Below the pieces are notes generated by a model. It saw nothing but the letters and a program-made list of their open reading frames with translations, searched no databases and was not told where the DNA came from. From positions 22,304,979 to 22,368,978 of the forward strand of contig JACGWO010000011.1 of NCBI GenBank assembly GCA_034509735.1: a stretch of 64,000 nucleotides of DNA, written 5' to 3'. Source of the DNA: Sesamum alatum (taxonomy: Eukaryota; Streptophyta; Magnoliopsida; Lamiales; Pedaliaceae). A program made the translations under genes and the position numbers. This document shows positions 10,479 to 21,555 of this stretch, piece by piece. Numbering within the stretch: position 1 is the first letter of the stretch; each line of letters begins with the position of its first letter.

Positions 10479-11783
10479 ATGGCTGACAAGGATTCTTCAT
10501 CTGGATCCAACACTCAAAACCCAGATCAGGATTCTGCTGTGAACCCACTTTCCAATTTTCAGAACACCCTTGAGAACATTGTCCAGAAGTTTCAAGGTTC
10601 CAATCTGAATAACCAACAGCATAAGTTTTGGGAGACCCAGCCTGTCGGGCAATTTAAGGATGTTGGCAACTCGAGCTTGCCCGAGGGTCCTATTGAGCAG
10701 CCGACACCGCTATCCGAAGTCAAACAAGAGCCCTACAACCTCCCGAGTTTGTATGAATGGACTGTTTGTGATATGGACTCTGACGAGGTCTGCAATGAGG
10801 TTTATGTTTTGTTGACAAATAATTATGTAGAGGATGATGATAACTTATTCAGATTCAATTACTCCAAGGAGTTTCTTAGATGGGGTTTGCGTCCTCCGGG
10901 GTATTTCCGAAGTTGGCACATTGGTGTTCGTGTAAAGGCCTCCAAGAAATTGGTTGCTTTTATTACTGGGATTCCAGTAAAATTAAGGGTCCGGGATGAG
11001 GTTGTCCGAATGGCTGAGGTTAACTTTCTGTGTGTTCATAAGAAACTCAGGTCTAAGAGACTTGCTCCTGTGATGATTAAGGAAGTGACTAGGAGGATTC
11101 ACTTGGAAAATATATGGCAGGCAGCCTATACTGCTGGAGTGCTTCTCCCTACACCGGTAACTACTTGCCAATACTGGCATAGAACATTGAACCCCAAGAA
11201 GCTTATTGATGTTGGTTTCTCCAGGCTTGGAGAGAGGATGACAATGAGCCGTGCAATTAAACTCTATAGGCTTCCAAGTTCAACGGCAACCCTTGGCTTG
11301 AGGAAAATGGAGCTCCGAGATGTTCCTGCAGTTACTCGGCTGCTAAGGAACTATTTGAGTCGGTTTGCAGTTGCTCCAGTATTTGATGATGATGAAGTTG
11401 AGCACTGGCTTCTTCCTCAGGAGGATGTCGTTGATAGTTATGTAGTGGAGAGTCCGGATAGTCATGAAATAACAGATTTCTTCAGCTTCTATACGCTTCC
11501 ATCCTCTATCCTTAATAACCCAAATTACTCAAATTTAAAAGCAGCTTATACTTTCTACAATGTCTCCACTACGACTCCACTGCTTCAGCTGATCCAGGAT
11601 GCTCTTATTATTGCAAAACAAAAGGACTTTGATGTTTTTAATGCACTTGATATCATGGAAAATGAGCCATTTCTGAAGGAACTCAAATTTGGTCGGGGTG
11701 ATGGGCAACTGTATTATTATCTCTATAATTATCGGCTGAAAGATGCTCTCAAACCATCAGAACTTGGACTCGTGCTGTTATAA
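10479..11783 (+). CDS. NMT1: Glycylpeptide N-tetradecanoyltransferase (N-myristoyltransferase) 1
   Basis: Transfers myristate from myristoyl-CoA to the N-terminal glycine of cytosolic proteins, allowing membrane attachment of kinases, small GTPases and similar targets. A single open exon encodes 434 residues, the length I recall for Arabidopsis NMT1. Family hallmarks: HKFWETQPVGQF near residue 48, the N-terminal signature NFLCVHKKLRSKRLAP near residues 181-196, the C-terminal signature KFGRGDGQLYYYLYNY near 403-418, and a C-terminal LVLL whose terminal carboxylate acts as the catalytic base in this family. Two GNAT-like halves are both present. The ATG was chosen because MADKDSSSGS aligns with the start of plant orthologues. 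No stops or frameshifts; looks functional. A MITE lies just upstream. Confidence 0.96.
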   Translation: MADKDSSSGSNTQNPDQDSAVNPLSNFQNTLENIVQKFQGSNLNNQQHKFWETQPVGQFKDVGNSSLPEGPIEQPTPLSEVKQEPYNLPSLYEWTVCDMDSDEVCNEVYVLLTNNYVEDDDNLFRFNYSKEFLRWGLRPPGYFRSWHIGVRVKASKKLVAFITGIPVKLRVRDEVVRMAEVNFLCVHKKLRSKRLAPVMIKEVTRRIHLENIWQAAYTAGVLLPTPVTTCQYWHRTLNPKKLIDVGFSRLGERMTMSRAIKLYRLPSSTATLGLRKMELRDVPAVTRLLRNYLSRFAVAPVFDDDEVEHWLLPQEDVVDSYVVESPDSHEITDFFSFYTLPSSILNNPNYSNLKAAYTFYNVSTTTPLLQLIQDALIIAKQKDFDVFNALDIMENEPFLKELKFGRGDGQLYYYLYNYRLKDALKPSELGLVLL

Positions 11784-12999
11784 TTTGATAGATCCCTTCC
11801 TCTGGAGCAATGCTTAGACCAGCAGCAGGACACCTTTTTCTTTCCCTTCATGGGCTGTTCAAAGTTTTCGGTTGGATTTATGCATTCTAATTGGCTCAAC
11901 AAAAGAGTTTTGGTCGCTTGCGCAGGTGATAGTTAAGGTTTCAGTTTAGCTTTGATATACTTGATCTTGTTAAAAAGGTTTTGTGTGGAAGCAGCGCCCA
12001 CGGCATATGTCGTGCATCTCTGAAAATTTTCATTTTGCTGAGATACTGTATACATGCACATGTCATTGCAAAATAATCATGTTACTGAAAATTATGTACA
12101 TCTATTTGCTGCAAGCAGTACTAGTACCGTTTGTCAAGACCTGCTTTATCATGCTTACCGTTGTACTGCGTTTAATTTCTTGTATTTTATTTCCATGAAT
12201 GATTTGATGGCATTTTTGAGGAAGGAGTGGAATGCATTTGAAATTTCCGTTGTGTATGGCAAACCTGGATGAGCAGTAGCAACTGCATCCTTGGCTATTT
12301 AGATGGAAACTGATCAATAGACCTGTTCAGTGTAACATTGGCTTAATTTGTCACCCTTGAATTTGTAATGAAACCCCAAATGCTGTCTTGATATGTGAAA
12401 GGAAAATGTGGGCTATGGATTGGATGACACATGCTATCCTGTTTGTGTTTTCATTTTCAGTTGTTATTTTTCATTGGAAAATGAGAATGTGTTTGGATTA
12501 GTTAATATGATTGTGTTTTATATTGAACTGTGGTGTCAAATTTTGATATTTCCAACGAGAATACGGATAAACAAACATGTTTCACTTTAATTACTATTTC
12601 AAAAATTCAAAACAGGAAATGAAAACGCAAACAAATTCGTATCTTCTGCATTTCTTAAAATGATATCATTTTCTTTCCACCACCAACCTTGAAAATCTTG
12701 CTAATTGACATGATTCTTGTTGAAGTTGTAGGGCATAAATAGGAAATAACAAAATTCTAGAAGGTGATATAGATTAGATTATGGGATAAATTGTAACGGA
12801 CTTTCCTGAAGTTTTATCTTAATTACAAATACCCTTTGAACATCGTTTCCACATACATGTGCAATTCTAACTTGTCCTGCGAACAGGATATTACAGAATC
12901 TTCTAATTAGCTAAGACATAAAGAGATCAAATGAACACTACTATACAAATTTCTGAAAGGAGAGGTGGCCATATCTTTCACAAGATGCAAAGTAGGTTC
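11784..12999. other. Intergenic region between convergent NMT1 and the TRB-like gene
   Basis: Probably contains the NMT1 3' UTR (moderate GC at first, then AT-rich) and, at its right end, the 3' UTR of the minus-strand TRB-like gene. Bases ~12782-12840 resemble the left end of the short MULE-like MITE family (GGGATAAATTGTAAC) without a right end. The short reading frames here match nothing that I know. Confidence 0.5.
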
Positions 13000-15900
13000 T
13001 CAGGCCATTACCAAAATTTCACCACATGCACCTGCAAATCAGAAGAAAAGCAGATGAATAATAATTCTTCAAGAGAATAGGTATTACTAAGAGAAGCACA
13101 GAAGAAATGTGAGTTTGAAATGTACTTTGATCAAAGCATTCCATAGCAAACTGTAGGAGTGATTCCATGTCTTCAGCCATCGTAGATACCCGTTCTGCCT
13201 CTTTCACAGATTCGGCAGCCACAAATGACTTGTTTTCAGCTTCCGCAATTTTGTAGGCAGCAGAAATTGCTGCTTCTTCCACTGTATCCCCGATATACCC
13301 AATGCTTGGAACTGGTCTAGGCCGTGAGTCTTGTTGCCTGGCAGCAGGGGTTTTTAGGTCTAGTACTGCATCTCGTTTTATCTTATAGCAATTCTGAACC
13401 TGCGGTTGGACATTAGAAAATGACTATCCTCTGATTTCCGCATTTCAGAGATTAATTTCAGCCATTTAAAAACAAATATACAAATGGTAACTTTGCATGG
13501 ATGGTACTTTGTAAAAGATAAATACACTTAGAAGGTTATATTCCTAGTCCATCTTGCTGCTTCAAGTTAAACAAATTTTTAGTTGTAGAACACTGCAAGA
13601 TGCTACCCAAATAGATAATGAAGTTTAAGACAGTAAAGCTTAAAGACTTGACAATTGTGGCCGTATAAAAGTCATTCTTTCAATCCCAAATGGACCTAAG
13701 AGAACGCTCAAAGTAGCCAATACCACGAAAAAGAGAGAAAAGCAATGAAATGCCAATTTTATAGCTTAAGCTTTCAACAGGAAAAATGGAAATCCGAGTG
13801 TAATTTGAAAATAAAACAAAATGTAAGACAAAAAAGATACAGGGGTGCCGATGATTTATAATCTGTTCCAAATATTTGAGCTAATTTGCCAGGAAGAGAA
13901 AAGGAATTACTTTTAGGCTCAAATAAGGTGCTTGTTAAGCATCTATCTAAAACTTAGGATGCAAGACTCAATGGGCAAACCACTCTCATAAGAAAAACAA
14001 ACAGTTGTAATATGAACTGGAAACAAGTTTTCCACACAATACAACAATGACTAAACAAGTCGAAGTACAAGTATGAGCTGCAGAGCAATGCAAAATTTGC
14101 AATCTAAGCTCTTCCGCAGAGAATACGACACTGCAAATCAACTTTTTCAAGTGATGAGATACAAATTTACCTTTTCGAGTTTGTCTTGTAGCACAAGCCT
14201 CCTTAATCTAGAACTCAACACCCTTTTGAAATTTTGTGGCACCTCATGCCTTTGCTGCTTGAATAGCAAAAACAGAAAAATAAAATCTTCCCTTTAAATC
14301 AAGCACAAGCATAAATTGACGCAATATCAAGAAATTTAGCACAAGAGACTGTTGCTACATCAGACAGTGACTAGATAGAGAACAATGTACTGTCACATAC
14401 CTATTGCATGAGCAAAACTATCAGAACCAAGTGGCCCAACAATCAGGTGCCTAATCCCACACAGGTAGCTTTGTTGACAAAAAGAAATCAAGTGCCCGAC
14501 AATGTTCATTCTAAAATGCATTCTTACTACCAATTCCCAGAAGCACAATGAACAAGTAAAATTCTTAAATTTGTATGCTCAAGCAAAAACTAACATTTTA
14601 AATATATAATTAATAAGCAAAAGAACAAAAAAGGAAAGATCTGTTTGAATTGTTCTACATAAGTAGGATTGAACCTAAAAAGTTTACAAGTTCATGTTCC
14701 ACATATAGGTTCCTAAACAATTGATAAACAAAATGTTGGTATTCAGAATTCTCAAATCACAATAGATTAGACATGGTTATCTGAAAATAGTAAACAAGTC
14801 GAGTGACTTCTGTAGAAAAGAGTGGTCAAGAAAAAGTTGGCACTGCAGTAATATTTAAAGCCAACAAAAATTAAAAAGCAAAAGGGAAAACATTGCCTAG
14901 AACTAGTAATACCTACAATGATTTTTGGTCTGCTTATGAGATAAATAACTTATAAATAAGCCAATGTCAGGATATAAGCATCAAGTGATTGTGGTTTCAG
15001 ATGCACAGAGAAGATACGGTTTTAGCCATGAAAATCTATTCAGTGGAAGGACGTGTCACCAACATGCAGGTGGCATAATCTACTTCTAGGGATAATATTT
15101 GCTGATTATATATACCTACAAACAACTTATCGAGCTTTAAATCAATTGTTAGTGTTACAATTGTGTATATCTGGAAGAAATACACTACCTTGAGGACACA
15201 ACTTCTGTTCCACTAAAAGTGATGGTCTCAATAGTTGACTAGATTCAGACTGATTATCAATACAGAGTATAAAAAATCAGTATGATATAAGATTCACATA
15301 CTTCAATAAAGTTAGCAATTGCACCGGAATCTGATCCATTTGGCTCTTTAAGGGTTGACAGCGCCTCATATATCATCGCATTGTACCTGAGAACATGCAT
15401 AATGTTATGCATTAATAAAAAAGAGAAATAAATGATAAAACTTGAGCAAAAGGGTAAATGTAGACAAAGGATTTGGCATAGATGACTGCATAGGTCTCAA
15501 AGAATTTTCAAGAATATGATATGAGGTTTTTCTCTTCTTCCTGTTCGTTAAAGAATTTTGGAGAACTGAACTTGTACTGAAAACAGAACCAAGCAATCAA
15601 ATTCAACCATTATTTCCACTAGCTTTCCTTATTTCACAAATGGCACAGTACCCCAACCTGATATACCAAATGCCACACTCAACCAAATCTGGCAAAGTTA
15701 CATATTCTAATCTGAAAAATTAATGGTATATCCAGATCAATATAAGAACCATATTCACTGCCACAGCTGTGCAACAATATGATGACCATTATCCAACCAA
15801 TCCAGGCCCACCCATACTTTCCATTATGATTAGATGGGTATTTATTCTGGACCATTCTGAAATAGAGAATTACCCATCTCAATTGGAAGGTATGTACAAG

Positions 15901-17889
15901 TCCCCTAGAGACATTGACAGGATTTTTGTATCCTCAATTTTCAAATAAAATCCACATACACAATAGGAACATAGACAAATGCATCCAAATCCACAAAATA
16001 TCTCCCTCAAGTGGTTGTTGGAATAAAACAAGCCTTTTTGAAAAGTATGGTTGGTAGACAACAGTTCTAGAAAGAAGAATATCATTGAAATATACCTTAA
16101 ATATGAATTTTACGGAGTTAAAAAAATCACTTTTAGTATCAATATGTTTGCAGGGTTAAAATCTGATGTTGACAACTTTGAACCTTGTATGTTGTATACA
16201 AAAGTTATGTGATGAAATCTATTCGCATTGTTTATGAATTTCTATGCTGCTCCAATACGAACTAGATATCAGGCCAGATCTGTCTGTTACAGGGTCTAAA
16301 CAGCCAATAAACAGACCAGTGAAGTAGACATCTTATATTGAAGAGAGTGTACAATTTGAACCATGCAAAACTCTTGATATTTGACATGTTGCTCAAAACA
16401 ACCACAGTTAATTTCCGAGGAAACAACTAGATATAGCAACTAACATCTAGACATATTACCCTGCTGGAAAGTATCAGAGTTATAAAGGTATAAGCTAACA
16501 AATATTAACAATCCTGCCTTATGTCACGCAAGAAGCAAAAGTCTATCTGCAATCACACATATTCACATGTCTAAATAAAACTACATAAACAGAATTCCCT
16601 CTGTGGACTTCAATTGTCGATTTCTAACTTTGACTGCCAGTTGACCAAACAAATGGTAAAACTCTAGAGTATGTCTATAAGTAACTTGCTATCCTACCTC
16701 AATAAGCATTAATTGAAAACATACATTAATGTGTTAGATGCCTTTTCTTGCATGCCTATTTAAGTACATATTAAGTGCGACTTTTGTACTCAACCAAGTC
16801 AGTCAATTGCATTAGTAATCCATCTAATGCATCGCCAAGCCTACCTATCGACAACAGACACAACAAGACCACAAACTTCTTAAGTTTGCGTAGACAGCAA
16901 TCAGCATTGCACCTATCAGAATGAATTATGAATAATTTTAATGACACCTAAAAATATCTTTAGCATTGTACTTCCCGTTAAATAATTAAAAGATTGAGAT
17001 TAATCAAATCACCAGAACCAATCAGAGCTTCTACAACTAAATAAGGAAAAGTACAAAACCCAATGGTAAAAATGAACATACGAATGGCATGTCAAATATA
17101 GTATAGGAATACATCTTACTTGGCAGCATTATTTCCCTCAGGTATGGACCTTGAAGAATCTAACATAACTACATCTGTTGATGCATCTTGGGATGATGAA
17201 GCAACGGGGGTAGTGGTCTGTGCGTTGAGCAGTGGAGTAACAGGTGTGTCAGCAGGATTGGTCTTCGCTTTTGGCGTCTTCGATTTATCTCTTGCGCCTT
17301 GGCCATTTGCAACACTCAAATTGCGCCATTTATCCTGAATAACAAATATCATATCTTAGTAGTATATAAACAGCCATTTGGTAAAAGAAACTGACATGTG
17401 GGGAGTTACAGAGGTTGTTTATTGAGTAACATCCATACATAGGGGCAGAGCTACTTAATAACGGACACAGCATTCTTTTCTGTTGTTCGAGTCAATGCAA
17501 TAGCACAAGCAACAAAATCCCATAACAGAACACTGAAAAACATGACTGGTTGTCATGTTCCACGAAATATGATTCCTTTTTCTCCTGAATCTAGTATAGA
17601 ATCATAACTATGGAGTATATACCCATCCACGCTGTCCAAATGAATACAGCTGTGTAGTTCCACACATACGCTCAAACAGAACAAACACCATAGACAACTA
17701 ACTGGAAAACTACATCCGCACACAAAAACACTCACATACCTTGAGATCAATGTTGGAGCGCGCGAAGAGGAGGTGGTTAAACTCAGGGTCTCTCTGGATA
17801 TTCTTCCACTTTCCAGCGCCGTGCTTGGCCACGCCGGCGCGCAGTGCTTCCTCTTCCTCCGAGGTCCACTTCTGCTTCGGATTCCCCAT
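13000..17889 (-). CDS. Single-Myb-histone telomere repeat-binding factor, TRB4/TRB5-like
   Basis: Nuclear protein of the single-Myb-histone family, which binds telomeric repeats and telo-box promoters and works with Polycomb and other chromatin complexes in plants. Six coding exons join in frame: 17889-17740, 17334-17120, 15386-15302, 14254-14171, 13399-13126, 13031-13000; all introns are GT-AG and the product is 279 residues. Residues ~5-57 are the N-terminal Myb repeat ([13 protein letters not shown]... then the telobox helix LKDKWRN, split by intron 1). Residues ~123-180 are the linker-histone H1/H5 globular domain (YNAMIYEAL, then [19 protein letters not shown]). Residues ~220-270 are an Ala/Glu-rich coiled coil, and the C-terminus is CGEILVMA. 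The MGNPKQKW start and short C-terminus match TRB4/5 better than TRB1-3. The ATG at 17889 is chosen over upstream GTG codons. Confidence 0.9.
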
Positions 17890-18100
17890 CACCACCGCCT
17901 CCTCAAATAATTTCTAGTTCCGGCGAACAAATCCTTGCGGTATCTGGTGTGAATGGATCCTGTGTATAGTTTTGCGGCGAAGATGGTGAAAAAGGGAAAT
18001 TGGAGGGACGCAAAGGTAAATAATGGAGGGACCGTTGAGAAAGTATGAGGATGGCGAGCAGTGTCGGGCCAAAAAGAGGAACTTCAATCAGCTCTTCTCT

Positions 18101-18106
18101 CACGTG
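18101..18106. promoter_or_regulatory. G-box CACGTG upstream of the TRB-like gene
   Basis: A perfect CACGTG lies about 210 bases upstream of the TRB-like start codon, a plausible promoter position for bHLH/bZIP factors. Position and motif are seen; function is inferred. Confidence 0.3.
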
Positions 18107-18109
18107 CTT

Positions 18110-19457
18110 TCTTTTTTGATAAAAATTAAATATTCCACTTAATTTTAGACATTTGAAAGTATTTAATAAAATATGGAATTACTTGTCATCAATCTTGGCT
18201 TGCCTTTCAACTTGATTGATGACTCGTTGCATGAGGTATTATTCATTTTGATTTTAAAATTCACGATTTTGTCTTAAAAAAACGTCTCGCCAGAGTAAGA
18301 AACCCTTAGAGCTTATACCAATGTTGGACGATTGTCTACATCATATTTATACTAATATAAAAAAAGTCATTTTTAACTCACAACTGATAGTTTTAACAGG
18401 TACTAATATATTTATTTATTTATTTCAAATGGTACACATCATCTTTTAACAACCAGTATACTATCGTATTTATTCTGCACTTTCACTAGCGATCACTTGA
18501 TCCGCTTTTAATCAAATATTGATTTTTTATCTTTAAAATATTTTATCTATCTAATTATATGCATGCAAGTATTGTGTGTTCGGTGGTTAGTACTTTATTA
18601 GATTATATTAAGAGAGAGCACATTTTTGATATCGTATATCTTTTTTTTATGTTTTTTAACATTATTTCATTAAAAAAATCTATTTTTTTTTTGTTCACTC
18701 TTTTCATAATCGCCAAGTTGTCAACTTCTTCAATTTTCACTAACTTTAATTTCTTACAACTTCCTCATTTTTTTAATTTTTAACATTTTTAATTAAAAAA
18801 ACAATTTAAAATGGTTGTTTGGATGGGATGAAAAAGTGCAATTTTTCCACATTATTAATTCAATTAAAAAAGTGTCAACATATTTAAATACCTCTCTCTT
18901 TTCCAACACGAAGAAAATACAAAAAGCATTGAATAAAATTTGGCAAAATGAGTAAAATGCCCCAAAATAGATAATAACATTTGATACTCATTTTATTTCT
19001 TTTTCCCGTCTATATGTGTGGTCTTCCTCATATAGTTTAATCGTTGTTTCGCTTCTTTATCATCGGCAATCTTCATTTAAGTTAATGTGACATAGACAAA
19101 GTAATCCACAATGTCTTATTTGAAATTTGGTCCAAATAGTATTTTAGTCCAAAAAAATAATTAAATCATGATCGAAATTTTATGAAGGATATTTTTGAAA
19201 TATACATGTAAATCACCGGAGCCTCACCAAATGGAGTTGTATGTAAGACTAAATAAACTTCAAACGTGATAATTATAATTTTCAATCTAATATATATGCA
19301 TTTATAAATAAGTCAAACATCAAGGGTTACGAATGTAACTTACCTTTTTTTGTTAATTGGGAGTGAGTGATATAATATCATTAATTTAATGACAAAAATA
19401 ATATATTGAACAAAATGATATCTCTAACTCTCAACCATTACTTTTAAGGAAAAAATT
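18110..19457. other. AT-rich intergenic DNA
   Basis: No gene, RNA or clear element ends recognised; long A/T runs. Reading frames here have low-complexity Phe/Ile/Lys composition and look random. Confidence 0.5.
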
Positions 19458-19875
19458 CACTACAAGAAAATAGAAGATTAGTGACAAAATAATTAAGTGA
19501 CAATTTTAATATTATCAGTAATTATATATATTTAGTGACAAGAATGTTTATTTTGTCACAATAATGAATTTTATAATTTTAATAATTACTATTATTTTGT
19601 AAAAATTGTTTATTAGTGACAAAAAATGTGCACAAAGTTGACACTAAATACAATTCGGGACTAATGTATAGTGACAACTTAGTGAAAATAAATAATTGTT
19701 ATCACTATATTGTGTTGTCACTAAATGCATTTAGTGACAATTTTATACACAATTTTTATCACTAAGAATTATATAGTGACAAGATGAAAAATATTGTCAC
19801 TTAATACATATTTTTAGTAACAACTTTTAAATTATTATTTGATATTTTGTCATTAATATTATATTTCTTGTAGTG
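19458..19875. mobile_element. CACTA-type MITE
   Basis: 418 bp bounded by CACTACAAGAAAAT and its inverted counterpart TTTCTTGTAGTG. The interior carries many short words AGTGACAA and TTGTCACTA in both orientations, as expected for subterminal binding repeats of En/Spm-like elements. Flanking triplets are ATT and ATC, so a 3-bp duplication is only approximate. Non-coding. Confidence 0.7.
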
Positions 19876-20246
19876 ATCGTAGATAAGTTAACAAAGTTTT
19901 TTCATTCTACAAAATTTATTTGCCTTATGTAGCACAAATTTCAACCCATAGTTTAGATTGCACTTCTGATTTGAATGCAAAACTTTGTTATTTATTCTAT
20001 ACTATAATATATAAAATCAACACTATCCATATATATGCATTTGAGTTCATTAAAACATACAACAAATTTTTTAATTTCTAACAATTTTTAGTATCTTTTA
20101 AAATTGAATCCCTTTTGTCTCAATATATTTACCATATTTGCATCTAAAAATTGAATACATGTCTATATAATTCTTTTATATCCTGAATTCTGAAGAAATT
20201 ATGTAGAGTAATAATTTAGCAGGAATATGCATACACATATAAATTT

Positions 20247-20711
20247 GGGTAAATTACAGTTATCTCCCCTATGGTTTGACATAATTATGAATACCTTCTT
20301 GTTGTTTGGACAAATATCTCCCTCAAATGGGAAATAATTATATAGCCCCTAAACGGTGAGACAAAAATTACTACTTTATTCTTGTTGAATTTTTTTTTAT
20401 AAAAAAAGACATTTGAAATAAGGGAAAAGAAAAATCTGAGCATTGGGAAAGTAAATAATACATAGAGAATATTAGTTTATAAAATATTTTTTTAAAAAAA
20501 TAAAAAAAAATAAAATTATAATTCATAACTCAAAGGGGCATTTTAGGCAATTCATCATAAAAATTGAATGAAAAACATAATAAAGCCTATCGAAATGGAC
20601 TTGTTGTTAGACGGACGTTAAAATCAAGGAGGTATTTGTAATTTCTTAAAAAATGAAGAGATGTTTATAATTATGCCAAACTTAAAGAGACGTGGCTATA
20701 ATTTATTTACC
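20247..20711. mobile_element. Short MULE-like MITE
   Basis: Starts GGGTAAATTACAGTTATC and ends with the inverted counterpart (GTGGCTATAATTTATTTACC); internal inverted blocks match the same family at 51095 and 54852. No clear flanking 9-bp duplication, so the copy is older or its edge is eroded. Non-coding. Confidence 0.6.
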
Positions 20712-20954
20712 TTGTGTAAGTGCATTTTCTTACTTTTATCTACATAAACTTTTGATAGACTTAAATTACATCGAAAACATATCCATTATTTGTTACAAGA
20801 AAAGAAAACATTCTAAGTTCACATAGTTACGGTTTGCTAAGTTTTCTTTTCTAAGTTTAATTTGCTAACCATAAAAAACTAAAAAGAGTTTTTTTTGTAA
20901 AGTTTTGTGATTTTTATTAGAAGTTATGCTTATTTCATTAATTTTTTTTTTGTA

Positions 20955-21155
20955 TTAAATGCAATTCCCCCCGTTGATATGACAAATGAGTGAAAAAACC
21001 CGTTATGAATTTCTTGGCAAATTACCCCTCCAACACGATTTAGATGAAGCAGTAATTTGCTTCATTTCCAAAATACGGGGGAATAATTTGCTATCTTTTT
21101 TTACATGGGGTATTTTACTTATTTCTCATATCACAGGGTAAATTGCATTTAACCC
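20955..21155. mobile_element. Small inverted-repeat MITE, second family
   Basis: About 200 bp in which GTATTAAATGCAATTCCCC on the left is mirrored on the right (complement of GGTTAAATGCAATTTACCC), continuing inwards through TGATATGA(C/G)AAAT. Non-coding. Bases 21242-21372 just downstream hold a further ~130-bp remnant that starts GGGTAAATTTACAAC and ends in the complement of TAAGGTAAATTACGAC. Confidence 0.55.
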
Positions 21156-21555
21156 CAATCATTTTGCATTTTCAAGCAATGAAAGTTCAATCTATTTTAT
21201 TTAAGAAAATGATTTTTAAATCACGTGTATATTAAATGAAAGGGTAAATTTACAACAAATTCTATGAAATTAGGCATAATTAGTACTATTCGTTGTTTGA
21301 AAAATTATGAGGGGTATTCGTAAATCGTAATTATGATAGACCTCAATGAAGCTCGTCGTAATTTACCTTAAATGAAATAAAAATACAATAGAATTTTGAA
21401 CAAAAAATCCAATCCGACAAGCATAATATCCTTTCATCTATGTAGCTATGCTTTTGCGCACTTCATGATCATATGTAAAACCATCAACTGCATTATTTCC
21501 AGCATTTACATCCATGGCCATCATTACAGGGAACTTTCATCGTACATAAATACAT

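Noticed and set aside
14073..14297. 74-codon plus-strand frame
   Set aside because: Overlaps exon 4 and introns of the minus-strand TRB-like gene; antisense artefact.
18559..18783. Phe/Ile-rich frames in AT-rich DNA
   Set aside because: Low-complexity composition typical of chance frames in poly-T tracts.
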